Source: Candidatus Nanopelagicales bacterium
GTDB taxonomy: Bacteria > Actinomycetota > Actinomycetes > S36-B12 > UBA5976
DNA length: 64,000 bases
Direction: 5' to 3'
NCBI GenBank assembly: GCA_030157865.1
Contig: JAOATY010000006.1
Span: 8,127 to 72,126, forward strand
Below, one piece after another: positions 29,791 through 41,123 of the stretch (positions are counted from its first letter, which is position 1; each line of letters begins with the position of its first letter). The translations under genes and the position numbers were made by a program. The notes under the pieces were generated by a model that worked only from the letters and a program-made list of their open reading frames with translations, ran no database searches and was not told the origin of the DNA.

Positions 29791-31485
29791 TTAGAGCAGA
29801 TCACCATTTGCGCTTTTGGCTTCGTGGGAATGCGGTTGCATTGGAATCTTCACGTTCTTTTCAGCAGCAACTTCTATCGCCTTGTCGTAACCGGCATCAA
29901 CGTGTCGGATAACACCCATACCTGGATCGTTAGTTAGCACCCGAGCAAGTTTCTGGGCAGCAAGTGGAGTTCCATCTGCAACGGAAACTTGGCCTGCATG
30001 AATGGATCGACCAATACCTACGCCGCCGCCATGGTGAATGGATACCCACGAAGCACCAGAGGAGATGTTGATCATTGCGTTGAGCAACGGCCAGTCGGCG
30101 ATTGCATCTGATCCATCAAGCATTGCTTCGGATTCACGGTATGGCGAAGCAACAGAACCGCAGTCCAGGTGATCGCGACCAATCACGATTGGCGCACTAA
30201 CTTCACCCTTTGCAACAAGTTCATTGAATGCCAAGCCAGCCTTGTCGCGCTCGCCGTAACCTAGCCAGCAAATGCGAGCTGGAAGTCCTTGGAAAGCAAC
30301 TCGGTCTTGCGCCATATTGATCCAGCGACGCAAGTGATCATTTTCAGGGAATAAGTCAAGAACTGCTTGATCTGTTCTAGCAATATCTTTTGGATCACCC
30401 GAAAGTGCAGCCCAACGGAATGGGCCTTTACCTTCACAGAACAGTGGGCGAATGTAGGCCGGGATGAAACCTGGGAATTCGAATGCGCGGTCGTAGCCAC
30501 CCTTGCGGGCTTCATCGCGGATGCTGTTTCCGTAATCGAAAACCTCTGCGCCTTTGTCCATAAAGCCGACCATGGCTTCAACGTGCTTAGCCATCGATTC
30601 CTGAGCCAGCTTTGTGAATTCATCTGGCTTCTTGTCTGCATACTCACGAGCATCAGCAAAGTCCATGCCGGCCGGAATGTAATAAAGCGGATCATGGGCT
30701 GAGGTTTGGTCAGTAACAATGTCTACTTCAACATCCATGGCAAGAAGTTTTGGAAGTACGTCGGCAGTATTGCCAACTAAGCCAACAGAGAGCGGGCGAC
30801 GTGCTGCTTTAGCCTCAAGGCAACGACGAACTGCGTCTTCTAAGTTGTCAGCAATCTCATCTAGGTATCGAGTCTCCACGCGTCGCTTTAACCGAGTTGG
30901 ATCGATGTCAATCATTAAGCAGACACCATCATTCATTGTCACTGCTAATGGTTGAGCTCCACCCATGCCGCCACAGCCACCGGTAACGGTCAAAGTTCCA
31001 GCAAGAGTGCCATTGAATTTCTTTGCAGCTACCGCAGCAAAAGTTTCATAAGTTCCTTGCAGAATTCCTTGAGTGCCGATGTAGATCCATGAGCCAGCAG
31101 TCATCTGGCCATACATGGTCAAGCCCATGTGCTCTAAGCGGCGAAATTCTGGCCAAGTTGCCCAGTCACCAACCAAGTTCGAGTTCGCCAAAATTACGCG
31201 CGGCGCCCATTCGTGAGTTTGGAACACGCCTACTGGCTTGCCTGACTGAACCAACATGGTTTCGTCATTTTCAAGGTGGGTAAGCGTGCGCACAATTGCA
31301 TCAAAGGACTCCCAGTTACGGGCCGCCTTTCCGGTGCCGCCATAAACGACCAATTCATCAGGGTGTTCAGCTACCTCTGGGTCAAGGTTGTTTTGCAGCA
31401 TTCGAAGTGCGGCTTCTTGCTGCCAACCCTTGGTCGTTAACTGTGTACCTCTCGTGGCACGAACTGGGCGCGGTCCTGAAGTCAT
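29791..31485 (-). CDS. hutU: Urocanate hydratase
   Basis: [71 protein letters not shown]. Confidence 0.96.
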   Translation of the reverse strand: MTSGPRPVRATRGTQLTTKGWQQEAALRMLQNNLDPEVAEHPDELVVYGGTGKAARNWESFDAIVRTLTHLENDETMLVQSGKPVGVFQTHEWAPRVILANSNLVGDWATWPEFRRLEHMGLTMYGQMTAGSWIYIGTQGILQGTYETFAAVAAKKFNGTLAGTLTVTGGCGGMGGAQPLAVTMNDGVCLMIDIDPTRLKRRVETRYLDEIADNLEDAVRRCLEAKAARRPLSVGLVGNTADVLPKLLAMDVEVDIVTDQTSAHDPLYYIPAGMDFADAREYADKKPDEFTKLAQESMAKHVEAMVGFMDKGAEVFDYGNSIRDEARKGGYDRAFEFPGFIPAYIRPLFCEGKGPFRWAALSGDPKDIARTDQAVLDLFPENDHLRRWINMAQDRVAFQGLPARICWLGYGERDKAGLAFNELVAKGEVSAPIVIGRDHLDCGSVASPYRESEAMLDGSDAIADWPLLNAMINISSGASWVSIHHGGGVGIGRSIHAGQVSVADGTPLAAQKLARVLTNDPGMGVIRHVDAGYDKAIEVAAEKNVKIPMQPHSHEAKSANGDLL

Positions 31486-31601
31486 GGCAATCCTTTGGCT
31501 TTTTGCGTTTAGTCGAGGTTACTCTAGCCACCATTCCAAGTCCCCAGAATCCCTAAGTCCAATGCCAAATGACTATGGTTAAGACACTGAAAGGGTGTGC
31601 A

Positions 31602-32513
31602 ATGACAACTATGCATAATGATGAGTTTTGGCCTCGTGCTGGACATTGGCTTGAGGCTGGGCGAGGCCTCGATAGTGCGGCCCAAACTGACATCACTGTG
31701 ATTGGAGTCGGAGCCCACTTAACGTCCATCACCCCAACTGGTGCAGACAAAACGCCTGCGGCAATTCGCGAGGCTATGTATAAGTACTCAACTTATTCCT
31801 GGGCGCACGATTTAGATGTTGCAAAACTTTCCGTCCGTGATGCCGGCGACGTTGCTGATCCGGATTGGGAAGAAGGCGAAGCCCGAGTTTTTGCCCACAT
31901 GGATGAACTTCGTGGCAAACAAAAGTTGCTGGTTGCTCTTGGTGGCGACAATGCAATTACATATTCAGTCGGTAAAGGCCTTTGGGATTCCCAAATCGAC
32001 AAAGCTGGATTAATCACAATTGATGCACATCACGATATCCGTGAAGGCATTAGCAACGGTTCTCCAGTTCGCAGATTGATTGCTGCCGGACTGCAAGGTA
32101 CCCACATCGTTCAAATTGGAATTAGTGATTATGCGAATTCGCCAGAGTATGCCCGGCGCGTTAAGGAATATGGCATCACGGTAATTACCCGTGCGGAAAT
32201 GCGAAACCGATCTCTTGAGGACATCATGGCCGAGGCGATCAGTATTGCTGGAGCTAGCGGGGGGCCGATTCATTACGACTTAGACGTCGATGTCTGTGAC
32301 CGTGCAGTTACGCCTGCCTGCCCAGCCGCCACCCCTGGGGGATTATCGGCCGATGAGGTAAGAGAACTTACGTTTTTGGCCACTTCTCACGCCAGCGTGA
32401 CTAGCATGGACATTACTGAAATTGATGCCACGATTGATTCAGCAGATGAAAGAACGATTCGTCTTGGCGCATTATGTGTTTTGGAAGCTGCAGCTGGCGT
32501 TGCCAGTCGCTAA
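31602..32513 (+). CDS. hutG: Ureohydrolase family protein, probable formimidoylglutamase (HutG-like)
   Basis: GGDNAITY, DAHHDIR, DLDVDVCDRAVTPACPAATPGGL; divergent from hutU. Confidence 0.8.
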   Translation: MTTMHNDEFWPRAGHWLEAGRGLDSAAQTDITVIGVGAHLTSITPTGADKTPAAIREAMYKYSTYSWAHDLDVAKLSVRDAGDVADPDWEEGEARVFAHMDELRGKQKLLVALGGDNAITYSVGKGLWDSQIDKAGLITIDAHHDIREGISNGSPVRRLIAAGLQGTHIVQIGISDYANSPEYARRVKEYGITVITRAEMRNRSLEDIMAEAISIAGASGGPIHYDLDVDVCDRAVTPACPAATPGGLSADEVRELTFLATSHASVTSMDITEIDATIDSADERTIRLGALCVLEAAAGVASR

Positions 32514-32530
32514 TTAGGTAAAGGAACGAA

Positions 32531-33961
32531 ATGACAACGCTAAAGAACTTCATCAACGGAAAGTTCGTCGATAGCTCAAGCAACGAAACTATGTCGTTTG
32601 AGAATCCTGCAATCGGTCAGGTTTATGGAACGGCTCCGCTTTCCCGTAGTAACGATGTAGACGCTGCATTCAAGGCTGCAAGTGATGCCTTTCTAGGTTG
32701 GAAGCGAACTGCTCCTGCTGATCGCTCACTTGCTTTATTCCGCATCGCTGATGCAATGGAAGCTCGCGCTGATGAAATCGTTGCAGCTGAAATTCAGAAC
32801 ACCGGAAAGCCACTTTGGTGGATGCGCGATGCAGAATTCCCACAGTGCGTTGATCACACTCGCTTCCACGCAACCATGGCCCGCAACTTGCCAGGTTGGT
32901 CAACCGGTGAATTCCTAAGCGGCTACGACTCATCTGTTCGCCGCGAACCAGTTGGTGTTTGTGCGCAGGTTGCTCCATGGAACTACCCACTACTTATGGC
33001 AGTTTGGAAGTTTGCACCAGCACTAGCGATGGGTAACACCATTGTGTTGAAGCCTTCCGATACAACTCCACACACAGCAAGCATCATGGCTGAGATTTTC
33101 GCTGAGCATTTGCCAGCTGGCGTTGCAAACATCATCTATGGCGATCGCGACACAGGACGCGCCATGGTTGCACACAAGCGTCCAGACCTAGTTTCGATTA
33201 CTGGTTCCGTCCGTGCAGGTATGGAAATTGCAGCAAGCGCCGCTCCAGATCTAAAGCGTGTCCACCTGGAACTAGGTGGCAAAGCTCCAGTCATCGTTTA
33301 TGACGATTGTGATTTTGAAAAGACCGTTCAAGGTGTTGCTGAAGCTAACCTTTACAACGCAGGTCAAGACTGTGCAGCTGGTACTCGTGTACTTGTTCAA
33401 GAAGGCATTGCAAAGGAATTCACCGCGGCTCTTGCCAAGAAGGTCGCTGAATTCAAGTTTGGTGCACCAGAAAATGATGATCATTTCTATGGCGCATTGA
33501 ATAGCCAAAACCAACTTGATCGAGTTCAAGGTTTCATTGATCGACTACCAAGCCATGCCGAGATCTTGACTGGCGGCAAGGCACAACGTCTAAATGGTGG
33601 TTACTACTTCGAGCCAACTTTGGTTGCTGGACTGAAGCAAGATGACGAAATGATTCAAACTGAAGTCTTTGCATCCGTTCAAACAATTCAAACCTTCAAG
33701 GATGAAGCCCAAGCAATCGAAATGGCTAACGACGTTGACTTTGGTTTGGCTGCATCGATCTGGTCTGAAAACCACGGAAAAGTTATCCGCACTTCACAGG
33801 ACTTGGACTTCGGTCAGGTCTGGGTTAACTGTCACCTGGTGCAGGCTGCTGAAATGCCAAACGGTGGATTCAAGCACTCTGGCCATGGCAATGACCTATC
33901 TACCGAAGCTATTGAGGGATACACCCGCGTTAAGCACATCATGAGCTTGACCGGACGTTAA
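32531..33961 (+). CDS. Aldehyde dehydrogenase, gamma-aminobutyraldehyde dehydrogenase (PatD/YdcW)-like
   Basis: SSVRREPVGVCAQVAPWNYPLLMAVWKFAPALAMGNTIVLKPSDTTP; catalytic YNAGQDCAAGTRVLV. Confidence 0.85.
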   Translation: MTTLKNFINGKFVDSSSNETMSFENPAIGQVYGTAPLSRSNDVDAAFKAASDAFLGWKRTAPADRSLALFRIADAMEARADEIVAAEIQNTGKPLWWMRDAEFPQCVDHTRFHATMARNLPGWSTGEFLSGYDSSVRREPVGVCAQVAPWNYPLLMAVWKFAPALAMGNTIVLKPSDTTPHTASIMAEIFAEHLPAGVANIIYGDRDTGRAMVAHKRPDLVSITGSVRAGMEIAASAAPDLKRVHLELGGKAPVIVYDDCDFEKTVQGVAEANLYNAGQDCAAGTRVLVQEGIAKEFTAALAKKVAEFKFGAPENDDHFYGALNSQNQLDRVQGFIDRLPSHAEILTGGKAQRLNGGYYFEPTLVAGLKQDDEMIQTEVFASVQTIQTFKDEAQAIEMANDVDFGLAASIWSENHGKVIRTSQDLDFGQVWVNCHLVQAAEMPNGGFKHSGHGNDLSTEAIEGYTRVKHIMSLTGR

Positions 33962-33973
33962 TTTCTGCAGGGT

Positions 33974-34013
33974 AGGCTGGGGGACTTAAGAGTTTCCCAG
34001 CCTTTCCTATTTC
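33974..34013 (+). terminator. Intrinsic terminator after the aldehyde dehydrogenase
   Basis: aggctgggggact-taag-agtttcccagcct (13 bp with two GU) followed by ttcctatttct. Confidence 0.8.
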
Positions 34014-34033
34014 TAGCCTTCCCCGGAGTAATC

Positions 34034-35032
34034 ATGGATTTGAAGAATCGCGATTTCCTTAAGGAAATCGACTTCACTAGCGAAGAGTTTCTTTACCTAA
34101 TTGATTTAGCAATTGATCTAAAGGCTCAAAAGAAGCAGCGCCGCGAGATTCAGCACATGGTTGGCCGAAATATCGCACTTATCTTTGAAAAGACCTCAAC
34201 CCGAACTAGATGCGCATTTGAAGTAGCTGCATTTGATCAAGGCGCTCATACAACTTACTTAGACGGCCTGTCTTCACAAGTTGGACACAAAGAATCAATC
34301 GCTGACACCGCAAGAGTTTTGTCTCGCTATTACGACGCGATTCAGTACCGCGGCAAGACTCAGGCTCAAGTTGAAGAACTCGCTGAGTTTTCTGGTGTTC
34401 CGGTTTACAACGGTCTGACCGATGAATGGCATCCGACGCAAATGTTGGCTGACTTCATGACGATGATTGAACATTCTGGGAAACGACCAAAAGATATTTC
34501 ATTTACTTACGTTGGTGATGCTCGATCAAATATGGGCAACTCGTTACTAGTAACTTCTGCGCTACTTGGTTCTGATATCCGAATCGCTTCGCCTAAAGCC
34601 TTATGGCCTGCAAGTGAAGTTCAAGAACTTGCGCAAAGTTTGTTGGCCAAGAGTGGCGGATCAATTTTATTAACAGAAGATATGGATGAAGCCTTGCCCG
34701 GCTCTGACTTTATTCACACAGACGTTTGGGTTTCTATGGGTGAGTCTGAAGAGGTTTGGAAAGAACGCGTTGAACTACTTGGTAGCTATCAGGTAAATGA
34801 AGTCGCACTGGCAAAGACTGGTAATTCAAATTCCAAGTTCATGCACTGTTTGCCAGGTTTCCATAATGAACAAACCACAGTTGGTCGCGCTATTGCAAAC
34901 AAGACTGGAATGCATGACGGACTTGAAGTTACCCATGATGTTTTTGAATCTGAAGCAAGTGTGGTTTTCGATCAAGCTGAAAATCGTCTGCACACAATCA
35001 AGGCGATCATGGTCGCAACCATTGGGGACTAA
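34034..35032 (+). CDS. Ornithine carbamoyltransferase, ArgI/ArcB-like subtype
   Basis: [88 protein letters not shown]. Confidence 0.9.
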   Translation: MDLKNRDFLKEIDFTSEEFLYLIDLAIDLKAQKKQRREIQHMVGRNIALIFEKTSTRTRCAFEVAAFDQGAHTTYLDGLSSQVGHKESIADTARVLSRYYDAIQYRGKTQAQVEELAEFSGVPVYNGLTDEWHPTQMLADFMTMIEHSGKRPKDISFTYVGDARSNMGNSLLVTSALLGSDIRIASPKALWPASEVQELAQSLLAKSGGSILLTEDMDEALPGSDFIHTDVWVSMGESEEVWKERVELLGSYQVNEVALAKTGNSNSKFMHCLPGFHNEQTTVGRAIANKTGMHDGLEVTHDVFESEASVVFDQAENRLHTIKAIMVATIGD

Positions 35033-36100
35033 ATGAGTAAATTATTTTCAGAACTTAAAGTTGGCGGCGTTACTTTCAAGAATCGCGCGTGGGTCAGCCC
35101 AATGTGCCAATACTCAGCCGTTGAAGGCGTAATTCAAGATTGGCACGCAGTTCACTACGGATCACTTATTACCGGTGGATCCGGCTTAGTAATGGTGGAA
35201 GCAAGCGCGGTAGCACCCGAAGGTCGAATCACACCACGATGTGCAGGTATTTGGACAGATCAACAAGCTCAAGTTTGGGCAGAAGTGCCAAGGTTCGCTC
35301 AGCGCTTTGGAGTTAAGACTGGAATTCAATTAGCTCATGCTGGTCGCAAAGCATCAACGAATGTTCCTTGGGATGAACCAGGTTCAGTTGCACCTAGTGC
35401 CGGTGGCTGGCAGACCATTGCACCGTCAGCAATTGCCTTCGAAGGCTACGCTGCACCGCGAGAAATGACTCTCGACGAAATCGAAGAACTTAAGGGTCAA
35501 TTCGCAGCAGCTGCAGAACGAGCACTCGGTGCAGGCTTTGACGTGATTGAGATCCATGCTGCGCACGGCTATTTACTTCACGAATTTCTTTCCCCAATTT
35601 CAAATAAGCGAACCGATGAATACGGCGGTTCATTTGAAAACCGAATTCGCCTGCTTTGTGAAATCGCAAGTTACGTTCGACTAATCGTTCCAGCAACCCA
35701 TGGTCTATTCGTACGGATTTCTGCATCTGACTGGATTGATGGCGGCTGGAGCATCGAAGATTCAGTAGCACTATCCCGCGAACTTAAAGCTCGCGGTGTT
35801 GACTTAATTGATTGCTCTTCAGCGGGAATTTCACCAGAGCAGCAAATCGAAGTTGGTCCGGGCTATCAAGTTAAGTTTGCGCGACAGATTCAACAAGAAG
35901 CAGGAATCCTTACCAACGCTGTTGGCATGATTACCACTGGTGAACAGGCAGAAGAAATTCTTTCGGACGGTGCAGTGTCTGCAGTCATGATTGCCCGTGC
36001 CATGTTGGGAAATCCACGTTGGCCGATTCAGGCTGCCGCTGATCTAGGCGATGAAATTCCTTGGCCTAATCAATACGCTCGTGGCTTTACAGCGCGTTAA
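35033..36100 (+). CDS. NADH:flavin oxidoreductase/old yellow enzyme (YqjM-like)
   Basis: RAWVSPMCQYSAVEGV; GIQLAHAGRKAS; DVIEIHAAHGYLLHEFLSPISNKRTDEYGGSFENRIRL. Confidence 0.92.
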   Translation: MSKLFSELKVGGVTFKNRAWVSPMCQYSAVEGVIQDWHAVHYGSLITGGSGLVMVEASAVAPEGRITPRCAGIWTDQQAQVWAEVPRFAQRFGVKTGIQLAHAGRKASTNVPWDEPGSVAPSAGGWQTIAPSAIAFEGYAAPREMTLDEIEELKGQFAAAAERALGAGFDVIEIHAAHGYLLHEFLSPISNKRTDEYGGSFENRIRLLCEIASYVRLIVPATHGLFVRISASDWIDGGWSIEDSVALSRELKARGVDLIDCSSAGISPEQQIEVGPGYQVKFARQIQQEAGILTNAVGMITTGEQAEEILSDGAVSAVMIARAMLGNPRWPIQAAADLGDEIPWPNQYARGFTAR

Positions 36101-37026
36101 CGTTCCTCAGCTGCTGAAACATTTGTAGCTTCAACATTTCTTCTAGTTGCCATAACGGATCCGATAAGTACTAACGGGAATCCAATTATGATGCCGGTTG
36201 TTATCGGCTCGCTCAAAACAATCACGCCCAGAATGATCGCTACGGCTGGATTGATGTAAGTGATGACGGTTGTGCGCGTCGGCCCAACTTCCTTGATCAA
36301 TTCAAAGAGTGCAACGAATGCAATCGCAGAACATAAAACACCGAGGGCGACAACGCTAAGAATTGCATTTTGTGAAACTTCCACAACGCCTGGAGCTCGC
36401 CATGAGTCGTTAAGAACTTCGTAGACAACGACCGGTAGGTAAATTAATCCAGCAACAACCAATGACCATGCAATTACGCCAATGCTTGCAACATCGCTAA
36501 GCATTTTGGTGATGATAATTGGTCCTAGGGAATATCCAATTGCTGCTACAAGACACAGAATTATCGCCCAGTAGTTGCTGGCGCTGATATCAAAGCCAAC
36601 CAACATTCCGACGCCAAAGAAGCCGACAAATAATCCGATGATTCGACGAACGTCCCAAACGGAATCCAAGCCCATCTGCCGAGAGATGACTGCGTTAATC
36701 AAAGGCACCATTGCAATCAGCAATCCAGTTAGCGAACTGGATATTTCTTTCTCAGCTACACCAAGAGCGCCAAATGGAATACACATCTCGATTGCGGCGA
36801 AGGTCAGGATGCCTTTCCAATGTGTCTTGAGCGAACGGGCATGTCCTTGATGAATTGCGATTGGAAGCAAAATCAAGGCTGCGATCATGACTCGACCGAA
36901 AACGACAATTGCGGGGGATAGGTCAACTACCGCAACCCGGATAAATAGGTAAGGCGTGCCCCAAATGATTCCCAGCGCAATAAATAAGATCCACCCGCGC
37001 TTAGACACAATCCCGATTCTAGACAT
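36097..37026 (-). CDS. EamA/DMT family transporter
   Basis: Hydrophobic repeats, [27 protein letters not shown]. Start set at [12 protein letters not shown] (37026). Confidence 0.85.
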   Translation of the reverse strand: MSRIGIVSKRGWILFIALGIIWGTPYLFIRVAVVDLSPAIVVFGRVMIAALILLPIAIHQGHARSLKTHWKGILTFAAIEMCIPFGALGVAEKEISSSLTGLLIAMVPLINAVISRQMGLDSVWDVRRIIGLFVGFFGVGMLVGFDISASNYWAIILCLVAAIGYSLGPIIITKMLSDVASIGVIAWSLVVAGLIYLPVVVYEVLNDSWRAPGVVEVSQNAILSVVALGVLCSAIAFVALFELIKEVGPTRTTVITYINPAVAIILGVIVLSEPITTGIIIGFPLVLIGSVMATRRNVEATNVSAAEER

Positions 37027-37054
37027 AGGGCATTTCCCAGTATTCTTAGGGATC

Positions 37055-39532
37055 ATGAGCGAGCAGGTAACCCCAGATCCCAATTTCTATGACGTTCACG
37101 CGGTTCAGGAGAAATGGCTGCCAGTTTGGGACGAAATCGCGCCGTTTAGATCGGGCCGACCTGACGACAATCGACCAACTAAATACGTACTCGACATGTT
37201 CCCGTACCCATCTGGCGATCTGCACATGGGTCACGCTGAGGCATATGCCTTAGGCGACGTGATCTCGCGCTACTGGGTTCATCAAGGTTTCAACGTCATG
37301 CATCCAATTGGATGGGACGCCTTTGGTTTGCCAGCTGAGAATGCGGCAATCAAACGAAATGAAAGTCCGGCAATCTGGACTTACGAAAACATTGCAATTC
37401 AAAAAGCCTCGATGCGACGTTATGCCTGTTCTTTTGACTGGGATCGCGTCCTAAACACATGTGACCCGGAGTACTACCAGTGGAACCAGTGGTTCTTCTT
37501 GCAGATGTATGAACGCGGCTTGGCTTACCGAAAAGATTCTGCAGTTAACTGGTGTCCTTCATGTCAGACAGTTCTTGCTAACGAGCAAGTAGTTGGTGGC
37601 GAATGTGAACGTTGCGACTCTGCAGTTACAAAAAAGAAATTGAATCAGTGGTATTTCAAGATCACAGATTACGCTGATCGACTACTTGATGACATGAAAG
37701 AACTTGAAGGCCAATGGCCTGAGAAAGTTCTCTTAATGCAGCGCAACTGGATCGGAAGATCACAAGGCGCCGAAGTTAGTTTTGAAATTGAAGGCCGCGA
37801 TGAATCCGTAGTTGTATACACAACTCGTCCAGACACTTTGTATGGTGCAACGTTCTTTGTTGTAGCGGTTGACTCGGCGCTTGCTGCTGAACTGGCAGAA
37901 GGCACTGAAAGTGAATCTGCCTTCCACGAGTACTTGGAAAAAGTTAAGGCAACTAGCGACATGGATCGCTTGGCTACTGACCGACCAAAGTCTGGTGTTT
38001 TCTTAAATCGATATGCCATTAATCCAGTTAATGGTGAACGCCTTCAGATTTGGGCAAGTGACTACGTACTTGCTGATTACGGAACTGGCGCGATCATGGC
38101 AGTTCCTGCGCACGATCAGCGTGACCTTGATTTTGCAAAAGCATTCGATTTGCCAATTCGAGTTGTCGTTGAATCTGAAACGGATCCTGCAGTAACCGGT
38201 GAAGCCACCGCAGATGATGGCGCACACGTTAACTCCGGAAACCTTGATGGTCTTGGTAAAGCTGACGCGATCGCAAAGATCATTTCCGAACTTGAAGCCA
38301 AGAAACTTGGTAAGCCAGCCACTAACTATCGCCTTCGCGACTGGTTGATTTCCCGTCAACGTTTCTGGGGAACTCCAATCCCAATCATTCATTGCCCATC
38401 TTGTGGGGAAGTACCAGTGCCGCTGGATCAGCTACCAGTTAAATTGCCTGATGCTGCTGGCCTTGATCTAGCTCCAAAGGGAACATCACCATTAGGTGCT
38501 GCTGATGAATGGGCGAATGTTCCTTGTCCAAAGTGTGCTGGACCTGCGCGACGCGATGCAGACACCATGGATACTTTTGTTGATTCATCCTGGTACTACA
38601 TGCGCTACCTAAATCCACAGTTAAGTTCTGCACCATTTGATCCAATAGAGGCAAAGAAGTGGCTTCCGGTTGATCAATATGTTGGTGGCGTTACTCACGC
38701 AATCTTGCACTTGCTTTACAGTCGATTCTTCACCAAGGTCATGTTTGACATGGGAATGGTCGACTTCGTTGAACCATTCAAGCGCTTGCTAAATCAAGGA
38801 ATGGTCCAAATGGATGGATCTGCAATGAGTAAGAGCCGTGGCAACTTGGTAAAGCTAAGTGATGAACTAAATGATCATGGTGTGGATGCCATTCGTCTAG
38901 CCATGGTTTTCTCAGGTCCACCTGAAGACGATGTCGACTGGGCAGACGTTTCTCCAAGTGGAGCCAAGAAGTTCCTGGCTCGCGCTTATCGCCTAGCCGG
39001 AGACGTTTCGAGTGAACCGGGTTGCGACTTTACTTCGGGTGACTTGGCGCTTCGAAAGGCAACGCACAAGGCATTAAACGATGCCCAGCTTGCCGTTGAA
39101 ACTTACCGATTCAATGTTGCAGTAGCTCGAACCATGGAACTTGTAAACGTAACTCGTAAAGCAATCGATTCCGGTTGTGGTCCAGCTGATCCTGCCGCGA
39201 GAGAAGCTACCGAAGCAGTTGCGATCATGCTGTCTTTGGTTGCGCCTTACACCGCTGAAGAAATGTGGGAACGACTTGGACACAAGCCAACTGTTGCCCT
39301 TGCTCCTTGGCCAGAGGTAGATCCAAAGCTGCTAGTTGAAGATTCTGTGCAGTGCGTTATCCAGGTAAACGGAAAGATCAAAGAGCGCTTAGAGATATCG
39401 CCAAACATCACTGAAGATGAAATGCGGGAATTGGCAATGAGCCAAGCTTCAGTTGTCGAGGCAATTGCTGGCCAGAACATCAAGGTAGTTGTGGTTAAGC
39501 CACCAAAACTTGTCAACATAGTTTTGGGTTAA
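37055..39532 (+). CDS. leuS: Leucine--tRNA ligase
   Basis: [49 protein letters not shown]. Start set at [13 protein letters not shown] (37055). Confidence 0.96.
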   Translation: MSEQVTPDPNFYDVHAVQEKWLPVWDEIAPFRSGRPDDNRPTKYVLDMFPYPSGDLHMGHAEAYALGDVISRYWVHQGFNVMHPIGWDAFGLPAENAAIKRNESPAIWTYENIAIQKASMRRYACSFDWDRVLNTCDPEYYQWNQWFFLQMYERGLAYRKDSAVNWCPSCQTVLANEQVVGGECERCDSAVTKKKLNQWYFKITDYADRLLDDMKELEGQWPEKVLLMQRNWIGRSQGAEVSFEIEGRDESVVVYTTRPDTLYGATFFVVAVDSALAAELAEGTESESAFHEYLEKVKATSDMDRLATDRPKSGVFLNRYAINPVNGERLQIWASDYVLADYGTGAIMAVPAHDQRDLDFAKAFDLPIRVVVESETDPAVTGEATADDGAHVNSGNLDGLGKADAIAKIISELEAKKLGKPATNYRLRDWLISRQRFWGTPIPIIHCPSCGEVPVPLDQLPVKLPDAAGLDLAPKGTSPLGAADEWANVPCPKCAGPARRDADTMDTFVDSSWYYMRYLNPQLSSAPFDPIEAKKWLPVDQYVGGVTHAILHLLYSRFFTKVMFDMGMVDFVEPFKRLLNQGMVQMDGSAMSKSRGNLVKLSDELNDHGVDAIRLAMVFSGPPEDDVDWADVSPSGAKKFLARAYRLAGDVSSEPGCDFTSGDLALRKATHKALNDAQLAVETYRFNVAVARTMELVNVTRKAIDSGCGPADPAAREATEAVAIMLSLVAPYTAEEMWERLGHKPTVALAPWPEVDPKLLVEDSVQCVIQVNGKIKERLEISPNITEDEMRELAMSQASVVEAIAGQNIKVVVVKPPKLVNIVLG

Positions 39533-39535
39533 CAA

Positions 39536-40372
39536 ATGTCCGTTGGCATTGTCACTGACTCAACTTGCTATTTACCTGCTGAAGTTATTTCAGAACTTGG
39601 AATCGAAGTTGTTCCACTTCAAGTAATCAGCAATGGTGTGGCATTCAATGAAGTCGGTGGCATTACCGTAGATGAAGTTGCGACTGCACTTCGAAGTGGT
39701 AAGTCAGTCACCACATCTCGACCTAACCCTGAAGTGTTTGTTGAAGCATTCGAAAAACTACATCGTGCCGGACATGACTCAGTAATCAGTGTGCATCTAT
39801 CGGGTGAATTGTCAGGAACTTACGAGTCAGCTGTGCTGGCCAGCCGAAAAGTTGATTTCCCAGTCGATGTCGTTGATTCTCGAGGGATTGCAATGATGCT
39901 TGGGTTTGCAGTCCAGGCTGGCGCCAAGCTGGCAAATTCTGGAGGCAGTCACGCTGATGTTCTTGATTTGATTCAACGCAAGTGCGCAGGGGCTTCAATC
40001 ATTTTCTATGTCGACTCTTTGGAGTTTCTAGAAAAAGGTGGACGCGTAACCGCGATGCAAGCAAAAATGGGCGCATCGATGAATCTCAAGCCATTACTTC
40101 ACATGATTAATGGAAAGGTTGAGCAACAGGAATTAGTCAGGTCTAGTGAAAAATCGATAGCCCGAATGATTGAAATTGTCGTGGCGGCAGCCCGAATTAA
40201 ATCTGAAATTGCAGTACATCATGTTGAAGCTCTTGAGGCAGCAAATAGTGTTGCCGAGCAGCTTAAGAATTTAACTGGCGTTGATTCAATATCGGTCACA
40301 TCCGCTGGCGCAGTAGTAGGAACCCATGTTGGACCTGGCGCTTTAGCCGTAGTGGTTAGTCCACAGGTTTAA
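39536..40372 (+). CDS. DegV family fatty-acid-binding protein
   Basis: VGIVTDSTCYLPAEV; VTTSRPNPEVF; HLSGELSGTYESA; LEFLEKGGRV. Confidence 0.92.
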   Translation: MSVGIVTDSTCYLPAEVISELGIEVVPLQVISNGVAFNEVGGITVDEVATALRSGKSVTTSRPNPEVFVEAFEKLHRAGHDSVISVHLSGELSGTYESAVLASRKVDFPVDVVDSRGIAMMLGFAVQAGAKLANSGGSHADVLDLIQRKCAGASIIFYVDSLEFLEKGGRVTAMQAKMGASMNLKPLLHMINGKVEQQELVRSSEKSIARMIEIVVAAARIKSEIAVHHVEALEAANSVAEQLKNLTGVDSISVTSAGAVVGTHVGPGALAVVVSPQV

Positions 40373-40433
40373 TCAGCCCACAAAAACCAAAGCGCAAGGA
40401 TTTCTCTGATCTAAAAAATTAGGGTCGGGAGTC

Positions 40434-41123
40434 ATGCGCTTTCATAACGGTAAATCCCAGCTCACTTCAGCTGCTTCGGAACGCCTTCAAAAGGTATTGG
40501 GTGGCAGGGCTGAGTACTCGCCAGCGCCTGAGCCTGCACAGTTGCTGGTCACCCCACCAAAAGAGGCAATCAATCCAATTCTGAAGTTGGTAGTTTTTGC
40601 AGTCCTCATTACCGGAGTTCTAGTTTGGTTAAACCGACCATCTCCCGCTTCAATTCCTGAAGTCGCTACTGCTGGAATACCGATTTCAAATAGCACTGAT
40701 GTTCCAGTGGTAAATCAAGGAATCGATCAAATTGTTGTCGATGTAAAAGGTGATGTCGTAACCCCTGGCCTAGTGACACTTTCAGCAGGAGCTCGAGTCG
40801 CCGATGCCATCGCTGCAGCCGGAGGTGTTATTCCGAGTGCAGATGTAACCGGAATCAATTTGGCTGAGAGATTAGTTGATGGCCAAATGATCTTCATTGG
40901 AAATGCTCAATCCCTGGAGTTATCGTCGGATCCTCGTATCAACCTAAATCTTGCAACCGAGACCGATTTAGATTCATTGCCGGGTGTTGGTCCTGTTATG
41001 GCTGGGCGAATAATTGCTTGGCGAGAATCAAATCAGCGATTTCATTCCATTGAAGAACTGCAAGAGGTCCCAGGAATTGGGCCAAAAGTTTTCGCGAACT
41101 TAAAGCCACTTGTTCGCATTTAA
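40434..41123 (+). CDS. comEA: ComEA-like helix-hairpin-helix DNA-binding protein
   Basis: TM segment; SLBB-like domain; INLNLATETDLDSLPGVGPVMAGRIIAWRESNQRFHSIEELQEVPGIGPKVFANLKPLV. Confidence 0.92.
   Translation: MRFHNGKSQLTSAASERLQKVLGGRAEYSPAPEPAQLLVTPPKEAINPILKLVVFAVLITGVLVWLNRPSPASIPEVATAGIPISNSTDVPVVNQGIDQIVVDVKGDVVTPGLVTLSAGARVADAIAAAGGVIPSADVTGINLAERLVDGQMIFIGNAQSLELSSDPRINLNLATETDLDSLPGVGPVMAGRIIAWRESNQRFHSIEELQEVPGIGPKVFANLKPLVRI

Noticed and set aside
30261-30719. 152-aa minus-strand ORF inside hutU
   Set aside because: Alternative frame of hutU on the same strand; hutU is unambiguous.
36956-37054. N-terminal extension of the leuS ORF
   Set aside because: Overlaps the divergent EamA gene; [21 protein letters not shown] at 37055 is a normal LeuS start.
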